From the NCBI RefSeq assembly GCF_008014745.1, contig NZ_VPFD01000005.1, positions 62,001 to 126,000 of the forward strand: a stretch of 64,000 nt of DNA, given 5' to 3'. Below the pieces are notes generated by a model. That model was not told the origin of the DNA and searched no databases. It saw only the letters and a program-made list of their open reading frames with translations. This DNA comes from Massilia arenae. Lineage in GTDB: Bacteria > Pseudomonadota > Gammaproteobacteria > Burkholderiales > Burkholderiaceae_D. A program made the translations under genes and the position numbers. Of the stretch, positions 8,765-18,002 are shown in pieces (the stretch's first letter is position 1; every line of letters begins with the position of its first letter).

Positions 8765-9493
8765 ATGCTGCACGCACAAGCGCTGTCCAAATCCTTCGGG
8801 GGCCAGCGCGCCCTCGACAACCTCGACCTGCGCATCGCGCCGGGCGAGATATTCTGCATGCTCGGCGCCAATGGCGCCGGCAAGACCACCACCATCAAGC
8901 TGCTGCTGGGTTTCCTGGCGCCGACCTCGGGCCTGGCCCTGGTCGACGGCATCGACGTCCAGAAGGATCCCCTGGCCGCGCGCCGCCGCCTGCTCTACCT
9001 GCCGGAGCAGGTGGCGCTGTACGGGGAACTCTCCGGCCTGGAAAACCTGGACTACTTCGCCGGGCTCGCCGGTGTGCCTGACCGTACCCCGGCGCGCCTG
9101 CGCGGTTGGCTCGAGCAGGCCGGGGTGCCGGCCGCCGCCATCGAACGCCGCGCCGTCGGCTATTCGAAGGGCATGCGCCAGAAGGTCGCGATCGCGCTGG
9201 CCATCGCGCGCCAGGCGAGCGGCCTGCTGCTGGACGAGCCGACCTCAGGCCTCGACCCGCAGGCCAGCGCCGAATTCCACCGCCTGTTGCTGCGCCAGCG
9301 CGACGCCGGCGCGGCGGTGCTGATGGCCACCCACGACCTGTTCCGCGCGCGCGAAGTGGCCACCACGATCGGCCTGATGCGCGACGGTCGCCTGTTGCGC
9401 ACCTTGCGCGCGAACGAGGTCTCGGCGCTGGAGCTCGAGCAACTGTATCTGGAAGAGATGGCGCTTGGCGCCTCGGCCACAGCAACCGTTTGA
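8765..9493 (+). CDS. ABC transporter ATP-binding protein
   Basis: 242 residues with Walker A GANGAGKTTT, a signature region YSKGMRQK, Walker B LLLDEPTSGLD and switch histidine MATHD. The layout is that of the CcmA/ABC-2 export ATPases that pair with DUF3526 permeases. The ATG at 8765 has a well-placed GAGG six bases upstream; an alternative ATG at 8753 overlaps the previous stop and would add four residues. The frame is open further upstream, inside the permease gene. It energises the two preceding permeases at the cytoplasmic face. Confidence 0.92.
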   Translation: MLHAQALSKSFGGQRALDNLDLRIAPGEIFCMLGANGAGKTTTIKLLLGFLAPTSGLALVDGIDVQKDPLAARRRLLYLPEQVALYGELSGLENLDYFAGLAGVPDRTPARLRGWLEQAGVPAAAIERRAVGYSKGMRQKVAIALAIARQASGLLLDEPTSGLDPQASAEFHRLLLRQRDAGAAVLMATHDLFRAREVATTIGLMRDGRLLRTLRANEVSALELEQLYLEEMALGASATATV

Positions 9494-9512
9494 TCACCCT
9501 GAAAGGACTACC

Positions 9513-11762
9513 ATGAAACGCCTTCCCATCCTGGGCGCCTGCCTTGTACTGGCTCCCGCCCTGCCGCTGGCCGCCGAGCGCGAACCCGAACCCGACAGCA
9601 CCGTCGTTGTCACCGCCCGCCGCGACGACGCCGCGCCATTGACCGTCACGCCGGTGCAGACATTATCGGGCCAGGAACTCGTGCGGCGCCGCATGGGCAC
9701 CCTCGGCGAAACGCTGGCCGGCCTGCCCGGCGTCCACCTCGACAATTTCGGCGCCGGCGCCGCCAGGCCAGTGATCCGCGGCCAGACCCTGCCGCGCATC
9801 GAGGTGCTGAGCGATGGCGCCAACCTGTTCGACGTGTCGTCGGTCTCGCCCGACCACGGCATCGCCACCGATCCACTGCTGCTGGACGCCATCGAGGTCA
9901 TGCGCGGACCGGCCGCCGTGCGCTACGGCGGCAACGCGACCGGCGGCGCGATCAACCTGATCGACAGCAAGGTGCCGAAGCTGGTCCCCGAGGGCGGCGT
10001 CACCGGCGCGACAGAAATACGCTACGGCACTGGCGACAATGAGAAAACCGTGGTCGGCCGCGTCACCGCCGGCAGCGGCAACTTCGCCCTGCATGCCGAA
10101 GGCGCCAAACGTAATTCCGGAGAGTACGAGGTGCCGTCCGCCTTCGGCGCCGACAGGCTGCGCGACTCCTTCGCCGACAGCGAGAACTATAGCGTGGGCG
10201 GTTCGTGGATCACCAAGAAGGGCTATATCGGCGCGGCCTATACGCGCGTGCGCAACGAGTACGGCCTGCCCGGACACAGCCATGCGAATGGCGTGTGCCA
10301 CCTGCACGGTTATTTCAATCCGGTGCGGGTCGACCTGCATTGCGTGGGGCATGGGAGTTACCAGAATCCGCTGGACAATCCCGACTCGGACACGGCCTGG
10401 ATCGACTTGCGCAGCGATCGTGTGGATGTCCGGGCCGACTATGTCGATCCGCTGCCCGGCTTTTCCGGCCTCAAGTTCCGCGCTTCGCACACCGACTACC
10501 AGCACGACGAGATCGACGGCCCCATCCTGTATAGCCGCTATACCAACAAGGTCAAGGATGGCCGCCTCGAGCTGACCCACAAGCCCCTGCTCGGATTCAC
10601 CGGCACGCTCGGCCTGCAGTATACGGACGGCACTTTCGGCGGACTGAATCTGATCGACCTGCACGTGCCATCGACCAACTTTTACGGGTTCGAAGGGCAG
10701 ACACGCTATGTAACCGAGAACACCGGGCTTTTCCTCAGCGAACGGCGCGCGTTCGGCGCCGTCGACGTCGAGCTCGCCGTACGCAAGGACTGGCGCACGG
10801 TCAGCGTGCCCATTCCCGGGGAATTCTTCATCCGGGTGCCGGAAGAATATATTCCCTCTTATGAACAGATGGACGGCCCGAACTGGCGTCAGGTACTCGA
10901 AGCGAGCATGCGCGAGGGCCATGTCAGCAGAAACCCCGACCGTAAGCATCGTCCGCTCTCCGCCTCGATCGGCGCGACCTTGAATATTGGCGGCGGCTAC
11001 TCGGCCGCCCTGGCGCTGGCGCGCAGCGAGCGGGCGCCGAATATGCGCGAGCTATTCGCCTTCGGCAACAATCTCGCCACCAATAGCTATGAACTGGGAT
11101 TGCTGGCCGACTGGGAGTTCATCGATCCCATTCTCGACGAGGCCGGCATTTTCCGCGGCGATGTCCTGGAAAAATCGGACACGCTGAACCTCACCTTCCG
11201 CAAGGCCGGCGGGCCGTTCGAGTTCGAAGTCGGGCTGTTCCACCAGGACGTCGACGACTATGTGTACGCCCACGCGCTGGAAACCGAGACCCGCAACGGC
11301 CTCGCCCACCATTTCCTGATCTATACGGCGGGCAAGGCACGTTTCAAGGGTATCGACGGCCAGGCCAGCTACCGTCTCACGCCAGCCTCGCGCGTGACAG
11401 TCTTCGGCGACTATGTGCATGCCGAGCTCGGCGATGAAAAAGGTTATCTGCCGCGCATCCCGCCGGCGCGGCTGGGCGCCCGCTACCAGGGCGACTGGGG
11501 GCCGCTGTCGGCGGGATTCGAGGTCTACCGCCAGTTCACGCAAGACCGGCTGGCGCCGCTGGAGACGCGCACCGATGGCTACAATATGCTCAACGCAACC
11601 CTGGCTTACCGCTTCCCCCACGGCCCCGGCCGCTGGACCGAGCTCTACCTCAGCGGCACGAATTTGACCGATGAGCTGGCGTATAGCCACGCGTCCTTCG
11701 TCAAGGCCCAGTCGCCGTTGCGCGGACGCAATATCGTGTTTGGACTGCGCAATCAGTTCTAA
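9513..11762 (+). CDS. TonB-dependent receptor, ZnuD-like (zinc-type)
   Basis: 749 residues with a signal peptide ending near LPLAAERE, a plug with VIRGQTLPRIEVLSDG and MRGPAAVRYGGNATGGAINLID, and a barrel ending NIVFGLRNQF. An early extracellular loop reads YGLPGHSH and is rich in His and Cys over residues about 250-290, which resembles the zinc-binding loop of the ZnuD receptors of Neisseria and Acinetobacter. Zinc uptake is therefore the best guess; heme or another metal is possible. GAAAGGA precedes the ATG. It follows the ATPase gene by 19 bases and is probably in the same operon. Confidence 0.85.
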   Translation: MKRLPILGACLVLAPALPLAAEREPEPDSTVVVTARRDDAAPLTVTPVQTLSGQELVRRRMGTLGETLAGLPGVHLDNFGAGAARPVIRGQTLPRIEVLSDGANLFDVSSVSPDHGIATDPLLLDAIEVMRGPAAVRYGGNATGGAINLIDSKVPKLVPEGGVTGATEIRYGTGDNEKTVVGRVTAGSGNFALHAEGAKRNSGEYEVPSAFGADRLRDSFADSENYSVGGSWITKKGYIGAAYTRVRNEYGLPGHSHANGVCHLHGYFNPVRVDLHCVGHGSYQNPLDNPDSDTAWIDLRSDRVDVRADYVDPLPGFSGLKFRASHTDYQHDEIDGPILYSRYTNKVKDGRLELTHKPLLGFTGTLGLQYTDGTFGGLNLIDLHVPSTNFYGFEGQTRYVTENTGLFLSERRAFGAVDVELAVRKDWRTVSVPIPGEFFIRVPEEYIPSYEQMDGPNWRQVLEASMREGHVSRNPDRKHRPLSASIGATLNIGGGYSAALALARSERAPNMRELFAFGNNLATNSYELGLLADWEFIDPILDEAGIFRGDVLEKSDTLNLTFRKAGGPFEFEVGLFHQDVDDYVYAHALETETRNGLAHHFLIYTAGKARFKGIDGQASYRLTPASRVTVFGDYVHAELGDEKGYLPRIPPARLGARYQGDWGPLSAGFEVYRQFTQDRLAPLETRTDGYNMLNATLAYRFPHGPGRWTELYLSGTNLTDELAYSHASFVKAQSPLRGRNIVFGLRNQF

Positions 11763-11813
11763 TCCTTGATCCCGACGGCAACGCCTTGCCGCCGATCCGG
11801 AACAATCGACGAA

Positions 11814-11838
11814 GCCCGGCATCTGATCCATGCCGGGC
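11814..11838. other. Hairpin between receptor and hydrolase genes
   Basis: GCCCGGCAT (11814-11822) pairs with ATGCCGGGC (11830-11838) across a 7-base loop. No T run follows, so it is not a classical terminator. It may stabilise the 3' end of the receptor mRNA or lie in the leader of the hydrolase gene. Confidence 0.4.
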
Positions 11839-11867
11839 CACCGCCCACCACGTCGAAAGGAAACCCG

Positions 11868-12707
11868 ATGGCCTATTTCACCACCCGCGACGGCGTCGAC
11901 ATCTATTACAAGGACTGGGGCCGCGGCCGGCCGGTCGTGTTCTGCCACGGCTGGCCGCTGGGCGCCGACAGCTGGGAAGCGCAGATGCTGCACCTGTCGC
12001 ACAACGGTTTCCGCACCATCGCGCATGACCGGCGCGGGCATATGCGCTCGAGTCAGCCGTGGGATGGCAACGATATGGACCATTACGCCGACGACCTGGC
12101 CCAGCTGCTCGAATTGCTCGACCTAAATGACGTGTGCCTGGTCGGCTTCTCGACCGGCGGTGGCGAGGTGGCGCGCTACGTCGGCCGCCACGGCACCGGG
12201 CGCATTGCCAGGCTGGTCCTGATCGGGGCCGTGCCGCCGCTGATGGTGCAGCGGCCCGACAATCCGGACGGCGTGCCGCGCGAAGTGTTCGACGGCATCC
12301 GCGCCAGCCAGATCGAGAACCGGGCCCAGCTCTACCTCGATATTCCGTCCGGCCCCTTCTATGGCTTCAACCGGCCGGGCGCGACGCCGTCGCCGGGGCT
12401 GATCCAGTCGTGGTTCTTGCAGGGAATGTTAGGCGGGCACAAGAATACCTACGATTCGATCGCGGCGTTTTCCGAAACCGATTTTCGGGATGACCTCAGG
12501 AAATTTGATAAGCCAACCCTGATCATTCACGGCGACGACGACCAGGTGGTGCCGATCGACGTCGGCGGCCGGGCCTCGGCGCGGCTGGTTCCGCATGCCA
12601 CCTTCATTGCCTATGCCGGGGCGCCGCATGGCTTGACGGATACACACAAGGACCGGGTGAACGCCGACCTGCTGGCCTTCGCGCGCGGAGAAACCGTCGG
12701 ACATTAG
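11868..12707 (+). CDS. Alpha/beta hydrolase (non-heme chloroperoxidase/esterase type)
   Basis: 279 residues. The nucleophile is Ser95 in GFSTGGGE, with Asp in [13 protein letters not shown] and His in APHGLTDTH completing the triad. [14 protein letters not shown] forms the oxyanion region. This matches the cofactor-free haloperoxidase/aryl-esterase subfamily, which hydrolyses esters and can make peracids; the natural substrate is not predictable. There is no signal peptide. A GAAAGGA site lies seven bases ahead of the ATG; the frame is open upstream but without another good start. It is separated from the receptor operon by 105 bases and a hairpin, so it may have its own promoter. Confidence 0.88.
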   Translation: MAYFTTRDGVDIYYKDWGRGRPVVFCHGWPLGADSWEAQMLHLSHNGFRTIAHDRRGHMRSSQPWDGNDMDHYADDLAQLLELLDLNDVCLVGFSTGGGEVARYVGRHGTGRIARLVLIGAVPPLMVQRPDNPDGVPREVFDGIRASQIENRAQLYLDIPSGPFYGFNRPGATPSPGLIQSWFLQGMLGGHKNTYDSIAAFSETDFRDDLRKFDKPTLIIHGDDDQVVPIDVGGRASARLVPHATFIAYAGAPHGLTDTHKDRVNADLLAFARGETVGH

Positions 12708-12735
12708 TCCCGATACTCCCAGTCCCAGGCCATGG

Positions 12736-12763
12736 CGGCGGGCATACTCCCCCCCGCCCGCCG
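12736..12763 (+). terminator. GC-rich stem-loop after the hydrolase gene
   Basis: CGGCGGGC (12736-12743) pairs with GCCCGCCG (12756-12763) 29 bases after the hydrolase stop. There is no T tract, so intrinsic termination is uncertain. Confidence 0.35.
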
Positions 12764-12954
12764 TCGGAAGCGCCGGGTTGCACTTTTCCGCTCTGCGGTA
12801 ACAGGCTATCGCTCATCCATGGACCATTCTGGCACAGCTGAAGGACAACATTAACGAAAATTAATAATTCGCACACCCCCGCTTAAGCCGGCGCCGGGCA
12901 TGATCGAAGGTAGGGAAAATACCGCTCTCAACCTTGCATTCCGGATCCGACTAC

Positions 12955-14115
12955 ATGCCTTCGACCACTTCCTTGCGCCGCCAGCCGGCCCTTGGCGCCG
13001 CCGTACTGGCGGCGCTGCTGCTGTCCGCCTGCGCCAAAGACCCGAAACCCGTCGCGCCCACCGTTCCGGAGGTGGCCGTCCTGACGATGAGCACGTCCAA
13101 CGTGGCGCTGAACATCGCCCTGCCGGGTCGCACGGCGCCCTTCCTGCTGGCCGAGGTCCGGGCCCGGGTCGACGGCATCGTGCAGGAACGCCGGTTCAAG
13201 GAAGGGGCCGACGTCAAGCAAGGCGATCCGCTCTACCTGATCGACCCGGCGCCCTATCGCGCCACGCTGGCCAGCGCCGAGGCCGAGCTGCAGCGGGCCC
13301 AGGCCACGCTGGCCAGCAACGCCTCCCAGCTCAAGCGCAACCAGGTGCTGGTGAAGGAAAATGCGGTCAGCAAGCAGGAATTCGAGAACGCAGAGGCGGC
13401 CCAGCTGGAAGCCGCGGCCGACGTTGCCGCCGCCAAGGCCGCCGTCGAGACCGCCCGCATCAACCTCGGTTATACCAGCGTCAGCGCGCCGATCACCGGC
13501 CGCAGCAGCGTGTCCACGGTGACGCAAGGCGCCTATGTCCAGGGCAGCGCCGCGACCCTGATGACCACCGTCCAGCAGATCGACCCGATGTACGTCGACC
13601 TGCAACAGTCGAGCGTCGACGGCCTGGCCCTGCGCCGCGAGATCGCCGCCGGCCGGGTGCGCATGGACGGCGCCAACGCCGCCAAGGTCAGCCTGACGCT
13701 GGAAGACGGCACGACTTACAGCCGCCAGGGCACGCTCGAGTTTTCCGGCGTGACGGTCGACCAGGCCACCGGCGCGGTCACCCTGCGCGCGCGCTTCCCG
13801 AATCCGGACAAGCTGCTGCTGCCCGGCATGTTCGTGCGCGCCAGCGTCAGCCAGGGCGTGCGCCAGGCCGTGATGCGGGTGCCGGCGCCGGCCGTCTCGC
13901 GCACCCCGCAAGGCACCGCGACCGTCATGGTCGTCGACCGCGAAAACAAGGCCCAGCTGCGCAGCGTGCGCACCGGCGCCCTGGTCGACGGTTACTGGCT
14001 GATCGACGAGGGCCTGAAGGAAGGCGAACGCGTGATCATCAGCGGCACCCAGAAGCTGCGTCCGGGCACCGTGGTCCGGATCGGCGCGCCGTCGGCGCCC
14101 GCCAGCCAGGGATAA
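12955..14115 (+). CDS. RND efflux periplasmic adaptor (membrane fusion lipoprotein)
   Basis: 386 residues beginning MPSTTSLRRQ. A lipobox (LLLSACAKD) puts the lipid-modified Cys near residue 26, as in AcrA/MexA. Next come a barrel-sandwich/lipoyl half (RVDGIVQERRFKEGADVKQGD), a helical hairpin (roughly residues 100-160, LASAEAELQRAQATLASNASQLKRNQ), the second lipoyl half and beta-barrel domain. It bridges the inner-membrane pump, encoded 6 bases downstream, to an outer-membrane channel. ATG 12955 is preferred because it places the signal peptide at the N-terminus; a TTG at 12934 would add seven polar residues. Confidence 0.93.
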   Translation: MPSTTSLRRQPALGAAVLAALLLSACAKDPKPVAPTVPEVAVLTMSTSNVALNIALPGRTAPFLLAEVRARVDGIVQERRFKEGADVKQGDPLYLIDPAPYRATLASAEAELQRAQATLASNASQLKRNQVLVKENAVSKQEFENAEAAQLEAAADVAAAKAAVETARINLGYTSVSAPITGRSSVSTVTQGAYVQGSAATLMTTVQQIDPMYVDLQQSSVDGLALRREIAAGRVRMDGANAAKVSLTLEDGTTYSRQGTLEFSGVTVDQATGAVTLRARFPNPDKLLLPGMFVRASVSQGVRQAVMRVPAPAVSRTPQGTATVMVVDRENKAQLRSVRTGALVDGYWLIDEGLKEGERVIISGTQKLRPGTVVRIGAPSAPASQG

Positions 14116-14121
14116 GCGACG

Positions 14122-17100
14122 ATGCCAAAGTTCTTCATCCAGCGCCCGATCTTCGCGATCGTCATTTCGCTGCTCATCATGCTGGCGGGCGGCATCGCCC
14201 TGTACAGCATGCCGATCGAGCAGTATCCGCCGGTGTCGCCGCCGTCGGTGCAGATCCAGGCCGACTTCCCGGGCGCCTCGGCCGAGACCATGCAGAACAC
14301 CGTGATCCAGGTGATCGAGCAGCAGCTGACCGCGATCGACAACCTGCTGTACATCGATTCCTCGAGCGACGATTCGGGCCGCTCGACCACCACCCTCACC
14401 TTCGCCGCCGGCACCGATCCCGACATCGCCCAGGTGCAGGTGCAGAACCAGCTGCAGGCGGCTGTGCCGCGCCTGCCGGCCGAGGTGCAGCAGACCGGCC
14501 TGCGGGTGACCAAGTCGACCAGCGACTTCCTGATGGTGGCCGCCTTCGTGTCGGACGACGACAGCATGACCAAGTTCGACATCGCCAACTACGTGTCGTC
14601 GAACATCCAGGATCCGCTCAGCCGCATCTCGGGCGTGGGCAGCATGAACGTGTTCGGCACCCAGTACGCCATGCGGATCTGGCTCGACCCGGTCAAGCTG
14701 ACCGCCTATGCGCTGACGCCGCTGGACGTCAGCGCCGCCATCCGGGCCCAGAACGTGCAGGTTTCCGGCGGCCAGCTGGGCGGCACGCCGGCGGTGCAGG
14801 GACAGTCGATCAACGCCACCATCACCCAGGCGACGCTGCTGCGCACGCCGGAGGAATTCCAGCGCATCCTGGTCAAGGTCCAGCCGGACGGCTCGAGCGT
14901 GCGCATCGGGGACGTGGCGCGGGTCGCGCTCGGCTCGGAGAACTACCACGTCGATGTGCGCTACAACGGCAAGCCGGCGTCGGGCCTGGGCATCCAGCTG
15001 GCGCCGGGCGCCAACGCGCTCGACACCGCGGTCGCGGTGCGGGCCCGCCTGGCCGAGCTGGGCGAGTTCTTCCCGCCGGGCCTGCGCACCGTGTACCCGA
15101 ACGACGTCACGCCCTTCATCGAGCAATCGATCAGCGGCGTGATGCACACCCTGATCGAGGGCATCGTGCTGGTGTTCCTGGTCATGTACCTGTTCCTGCA
15201 AAACTTCCGCGCCACCCTGATCCCGTCGATCACGGTGCCGGTCGTGCTGCTGGGGACCTTCGGCATCATGGCGGCGCTGGGCTTCACCGTCAATACGCTG
15301 TCGATGTTCGGCCTGGTGCTGTCGATCGGCCTCTTGGTCGATGACGCCATCGTGGTGGTCGAGAACGTCGAGCGCGTGATGCACGAGGACGGCCTGCCGC
15401 CGAAGGAAGCGACGGTCAAGGCCATGGGCCAGATCACCAGCGCGCTGATCGGCGTGGCCCTGGTGCTGTCGGCGGTGTTCGTGCCGGTGGCCTTCTCGAG
15501 CGGCACGGTGGGCGCGATCTACCGCGAGTTCTCGCTCACGGTGGTGGCCTCGATGCTGCTGTCGGCCTTCATCGCGCTGACCTTGACCCCGGCGCTGTGC
15601 GCGACCATGCTCAAGCCGGTCGACCCCAACCACCACGCAAAGAAAGGCTTTTTCGGCTGGTTCAACCGCGGCTTCGACAAGAGCCGCGACCGCTACCTGG
15701 GCGCGGTGAGCAGCATCCTGGGCCGCCGCGCGCTGGGGATGGTGGTGTACCTGGTCATCATCGGCATCGTCGCGGCGCTGTTCCTGCGCCTGCCGGGCGG
15801 CTTCCTGCCCAAGGAAGACCAGGGCTTCATGCTGGTCCAGGTCCAGACCCCGGCCGGCACCACCCAGGAACAGACCGGCAAGGTGCTCGATGAGATCAGC
15901 ACCTATCTGCTGAACGACGAAAAGGCGATGGTCGAGGCGACCATGGTCATCAACGGCTCGGGCCAGGGCCAGCGCGGCCAGAACGTGGGCCGCATGTTCG
16001 TGCGCCTGCACGACTGGGACGAGCGCAAGGACGATGCCCTGCACGTGTCGGCGCTCTCCAACCGGATCGCCGCGCGCTACAAGGACTTGCAGAACGCCCA
16101 GGTGGTGCCGATCGAGCCGCCGTCGATCCGCGGCCTGGGCTCGGCCACCGGCTTCACGATGCAACTGCAGGACCGCGGCGGCCTTGGCCGCGACGCACTG
16201 GCCAAGGCGCGCGACCAGTTGCTGGAACTGGCGGCCAAGGAACCGGCCCTGACCCGGGTGCGCTTCACCGGCCAGGCCGACAACCCGACCTACAAGATCG
16301 ACATCGACCGCGAAAAGGCTGCCGCGCTGGGCATCGACCTGACCCTGGTCGACCAGACCTTCTCGACTGCCTGGGGCTCGCGCTACATCAACAACTTCCT
16401 CGACATGGACAACCGCATCAAGCGCGTCTACATCCAGGCCGACGCCCAGTTCCGCATGAACCCGGACGACATCAAACTGCTGCACGTCAGGAACGGCCAG
16501 GGCGATATGGTGCCGTTCTCGAGCTTCGCCAGCGCGCGCTGGTCGTGGGGTTCGCCGTCGATGCAGCGCTATAACGGCATCACCTCGGCCGAGATCGTGG
16601 GCCAGCCGACGGCCGGCCACAGTACCGGCGAGGCGATGGCCATCATGACCCGCCTGGCGGCCCAGCTGCCGCAGGGCATCGGCTTCGAATGGAGCGGCAT
16701 CTCGCTGCAGGAATCGCAGGCCGGTGCCCAGGCGCCGCTGCTGTACGCGCTGTCGATCCTGGTCGTGTTCCTGTGCCTGGCGGCGCTGTACGAGAGCTGG
16801 GCGATCCCGATCTCGGTGATCATGGTGGTGCCGATCGGCGTGCTCGGTGCGCTGGGCGCCGCCACCGCCTTCGGCATGGAGAACGACGTGTTCTTCCAGG
16901 TGGGCCTGTTGACCACCATCGGCCTGTCGGCCAAGAACGCGATCCTGATCGCGGAATTCGCACGCGAGCTGCAGATGCAGGGCATGGAGCTGGTCGAGGC
17001 GGTCATGGAAGCGTCGAAGGTGCGTCTGCGTCCGATCATCATGACCTCGATGGCCTTCATCCTGGGCGTGCTGCCGCTGGCGATCTCCAGCGGGGCCGGC

Positions 17101-17304
17101 TCGGGCAGCCAGAACGCGCTGGGCATCGGCGTGATCGGCGGGATGCTGACCGCGACCTTCCTGGCGACCTTCCTGATTCCGCTGTTCTACGTGATCGTCG
17201 CCGGCCGCGCCAAGCCGCCGGCGATCCACGCACCACCGCCGCCACCGCCCGTGGTCCACGCGCCGAAGGCCGAGGCAGCGGATACAATGCCGGCTTCCCA
17301 ATGA
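14122..17304 (+). CDS. RND multidrug efflux pump, HAE1 family (AcrB/MexB-like)
   Basis: 1060 residues of normal HAE1 length, starting MPKFFIQRPIFAIVISLLIML. The proton-relay aspartates are in GLLVDDAIVVVENVERVM (TM4) and the relay lysine in GLSAKNAILIAEFA (TM10). Two large periplasmic loops and a final TM12 are present. The C-terminus has a proline run (about seven Pro) after the last helix, an ordinary variable tail. It exports hydrophobic or amphiphilic compounds by proton antiport with the adaptor encoded just upstream. No outer-membrane channel gene follows, so a TolC/OprM protein encoded elsewhere is needed. Confidence 0.95.
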   Translation: MPKFFIQRPIFAIVISLLIMLAGGIALYSMPIEQYPPVSPPSVQIQADFPGASAETMQNTVIQVIEQQLTAIDNLLYIDSSSDDSGRSTTTLTFAAGTDPDIAQVQVQNQLQAAVPRLPAEVQQTGLRVTKSTSDFLMVAAFVSDDDSMTKFDIANYVSSNIQDPLSRISGVGSMNVFGTQYAMRIWLDPVKLTAYALTPLDVSAAIRAQNVQVSGGQLGGTPAVQGQSINATITQATLLRTPEEFQRILVKVQPDGSSVRIGDVARVALGSENYHVDVRYNGKPASGLGIQLAPGANALDTAVAVRARLAELGEFFPPGLRTVYPNDVTPFIEQSISGVMHTLIEGIVLVFLVMYLFLQNFRATLIPSITVPVVLLGTFGIMAALGFTVNTLSMFGLVLSIGLLVDDAIVVVENVERVMHEDGLPPKEATVKAMGQITSALIGVALVLSAVFVPVAFSSGTVGAIYREFSLTVVASMLLSAFIALTLTPALCATMLKPVDPNHHAKKGFFGWFNRGFDKSRDRYLGAVSSILGRRALGMVVYLVIIGIVAALFLRLPGGFLPKEDQGFMLVQVQTPAGTTQEQTGKVLDEISTYLLNDEKAMVEATMVINGSGQGQRGQNVGRMFVRLHDWDERKDDALHVSALSNRIAARYKDLQNAQVVPIEPPSIRGLGSATGFTMQLQDRGGLGRDALAKARDQLLELAAKEPALTRVRFTGQADNPTYKIDIDREKAAALGIDLTLVDQTFSTAWGSRYINNFLDMDNRIKRVYIQADAQFRMNPDDIKLLHVRNGQGDMVPFSSFASARWSWGSPSMQRYNGITSAEIVGQPTAGHSTGEAMAIMTRLAAQLPQGIGFEWSGISLQESQAGAQAPLLYALSILVVFLCLAALYESWAIPISVIMVVPIGVLGALGAATAFGMENDVFFQVGLLTTIGLSAKNAILIAEFARELQMQGMELVEAVMEASKVRLRPIIMTSMAFILGVLPLAISSGAGSGSQNALGIGVIGGMLTATFLATFLIPLFYVIVAGRAKPPAIHAPPPPPPVVHAPKAEAADTMPASQ

Positions 17305-17311
17305 GACTGCC

Positions 17312-17992
17312 GTGAAACTGTTACTCGTCGAAGACAATGAACGCGTGGCCCGCTTCGTCAAGAAGGGGCTGACCGAGGCCGGCCATACGGTCGACCACGC
17401 CGACAACGGCCGCGACGGCATGTACCATGCCGTCAGCGAGCCTTACGACGCGATCGTCATGGACCGCATGCTGCCGGGCGGGATCGACGGCCTGGGCATC
17501 ATCGAAGCGCTGCGCCAGCAGGGCAACCGGGTGCCGATCCTGATCCTCTCCGCGCTGGACGGCGTGGATGACCGCATCCGCGGCCTGCGCGCCGGCGGCG
17601 ACGACTACCTGACCAAGCCGTTCGCCTTCGGCGAGCTGCTGGCGCGGCTCGACGCCCTGCTGCGCCGTTCGCAGAGCCAGGCGGTGGAGACCGTGATGAG
17701 CCTGGGCGACCTGTCGGTCGACATGCTGTCGCACCGCGTCACGCGCGCCGGCAAGCCGGTGGCGCTGCAGCCGCGCGAATTCAAGCTGCTTACTTACCTG
17801 CTGCGCCACGCCAACCAGGTGGTGACGCGCACCATGCTGCTCGAGAACGTGTGGGATTACCACTTCGACCCGCAAACCAACGTCATCGACGTCCACATCA
17901 GCAAGCTGCGCCAGAAGATCGACGCGGGTTTTGCCACGCCGCTGCTGCGCACCGTGCGCAATGCCGGCTATATGCTGACCGACCAGCCATGA
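17312..17992 (+). CDS. OmpR/PhoB-family response regulator
   Basis: 226 residues from a GTG start seven bases after the pump stop. The receiver has the acidic pair in VEDNERVARF, phospho-acceptor Asp in IVMDRMLPG and Lys in LTKPFAFGEL. The C-terminal winged helix contains REFKLLTYLLRHANQVVTRTMLLENVWDYHFDPQTNVIDVHISKLRQKID, quoted here only by its ends (REFKLLTY to SKLRQKID). Its close spacing to the pump gene implies cotranscription, so it most likely controls its own efflux operon. It is paired with the kinase that follows. Confidence 0.92.
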   Translation: MKLLLVEDNERVARFVKKGLTEAGHTVDHADNGRDGMYHAVSEPYDAIVMDRMLPGGIDGLGIIEALRQQGNRVPILILSALDGVDDRIRGLRAGGDDYLTKPFAFGELLARLDALLRRSQSQAVETVMSLGDLSVDMLSHRVTRAGKPVALQPREFKLLTYLLRHANQVVTRTMLLENVWDYHFDPQTNVIDVHISKLRQKIDAGFATPLLRTVRNAGYMLTDQP

Positions 17993-18002
17993 GCCATCTG
18001 CC

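Noticed and set aside
12928..17421. Open frame of about 1500 codons on the minus strand opposite the RND pump genes
   Set aside because: It is a shadow frame caused by high GC at third codon positions; its translation is rich in His, Arg, Asp and Gly with no domain, while the plus strand encodes clear adaptor and pump proteins.
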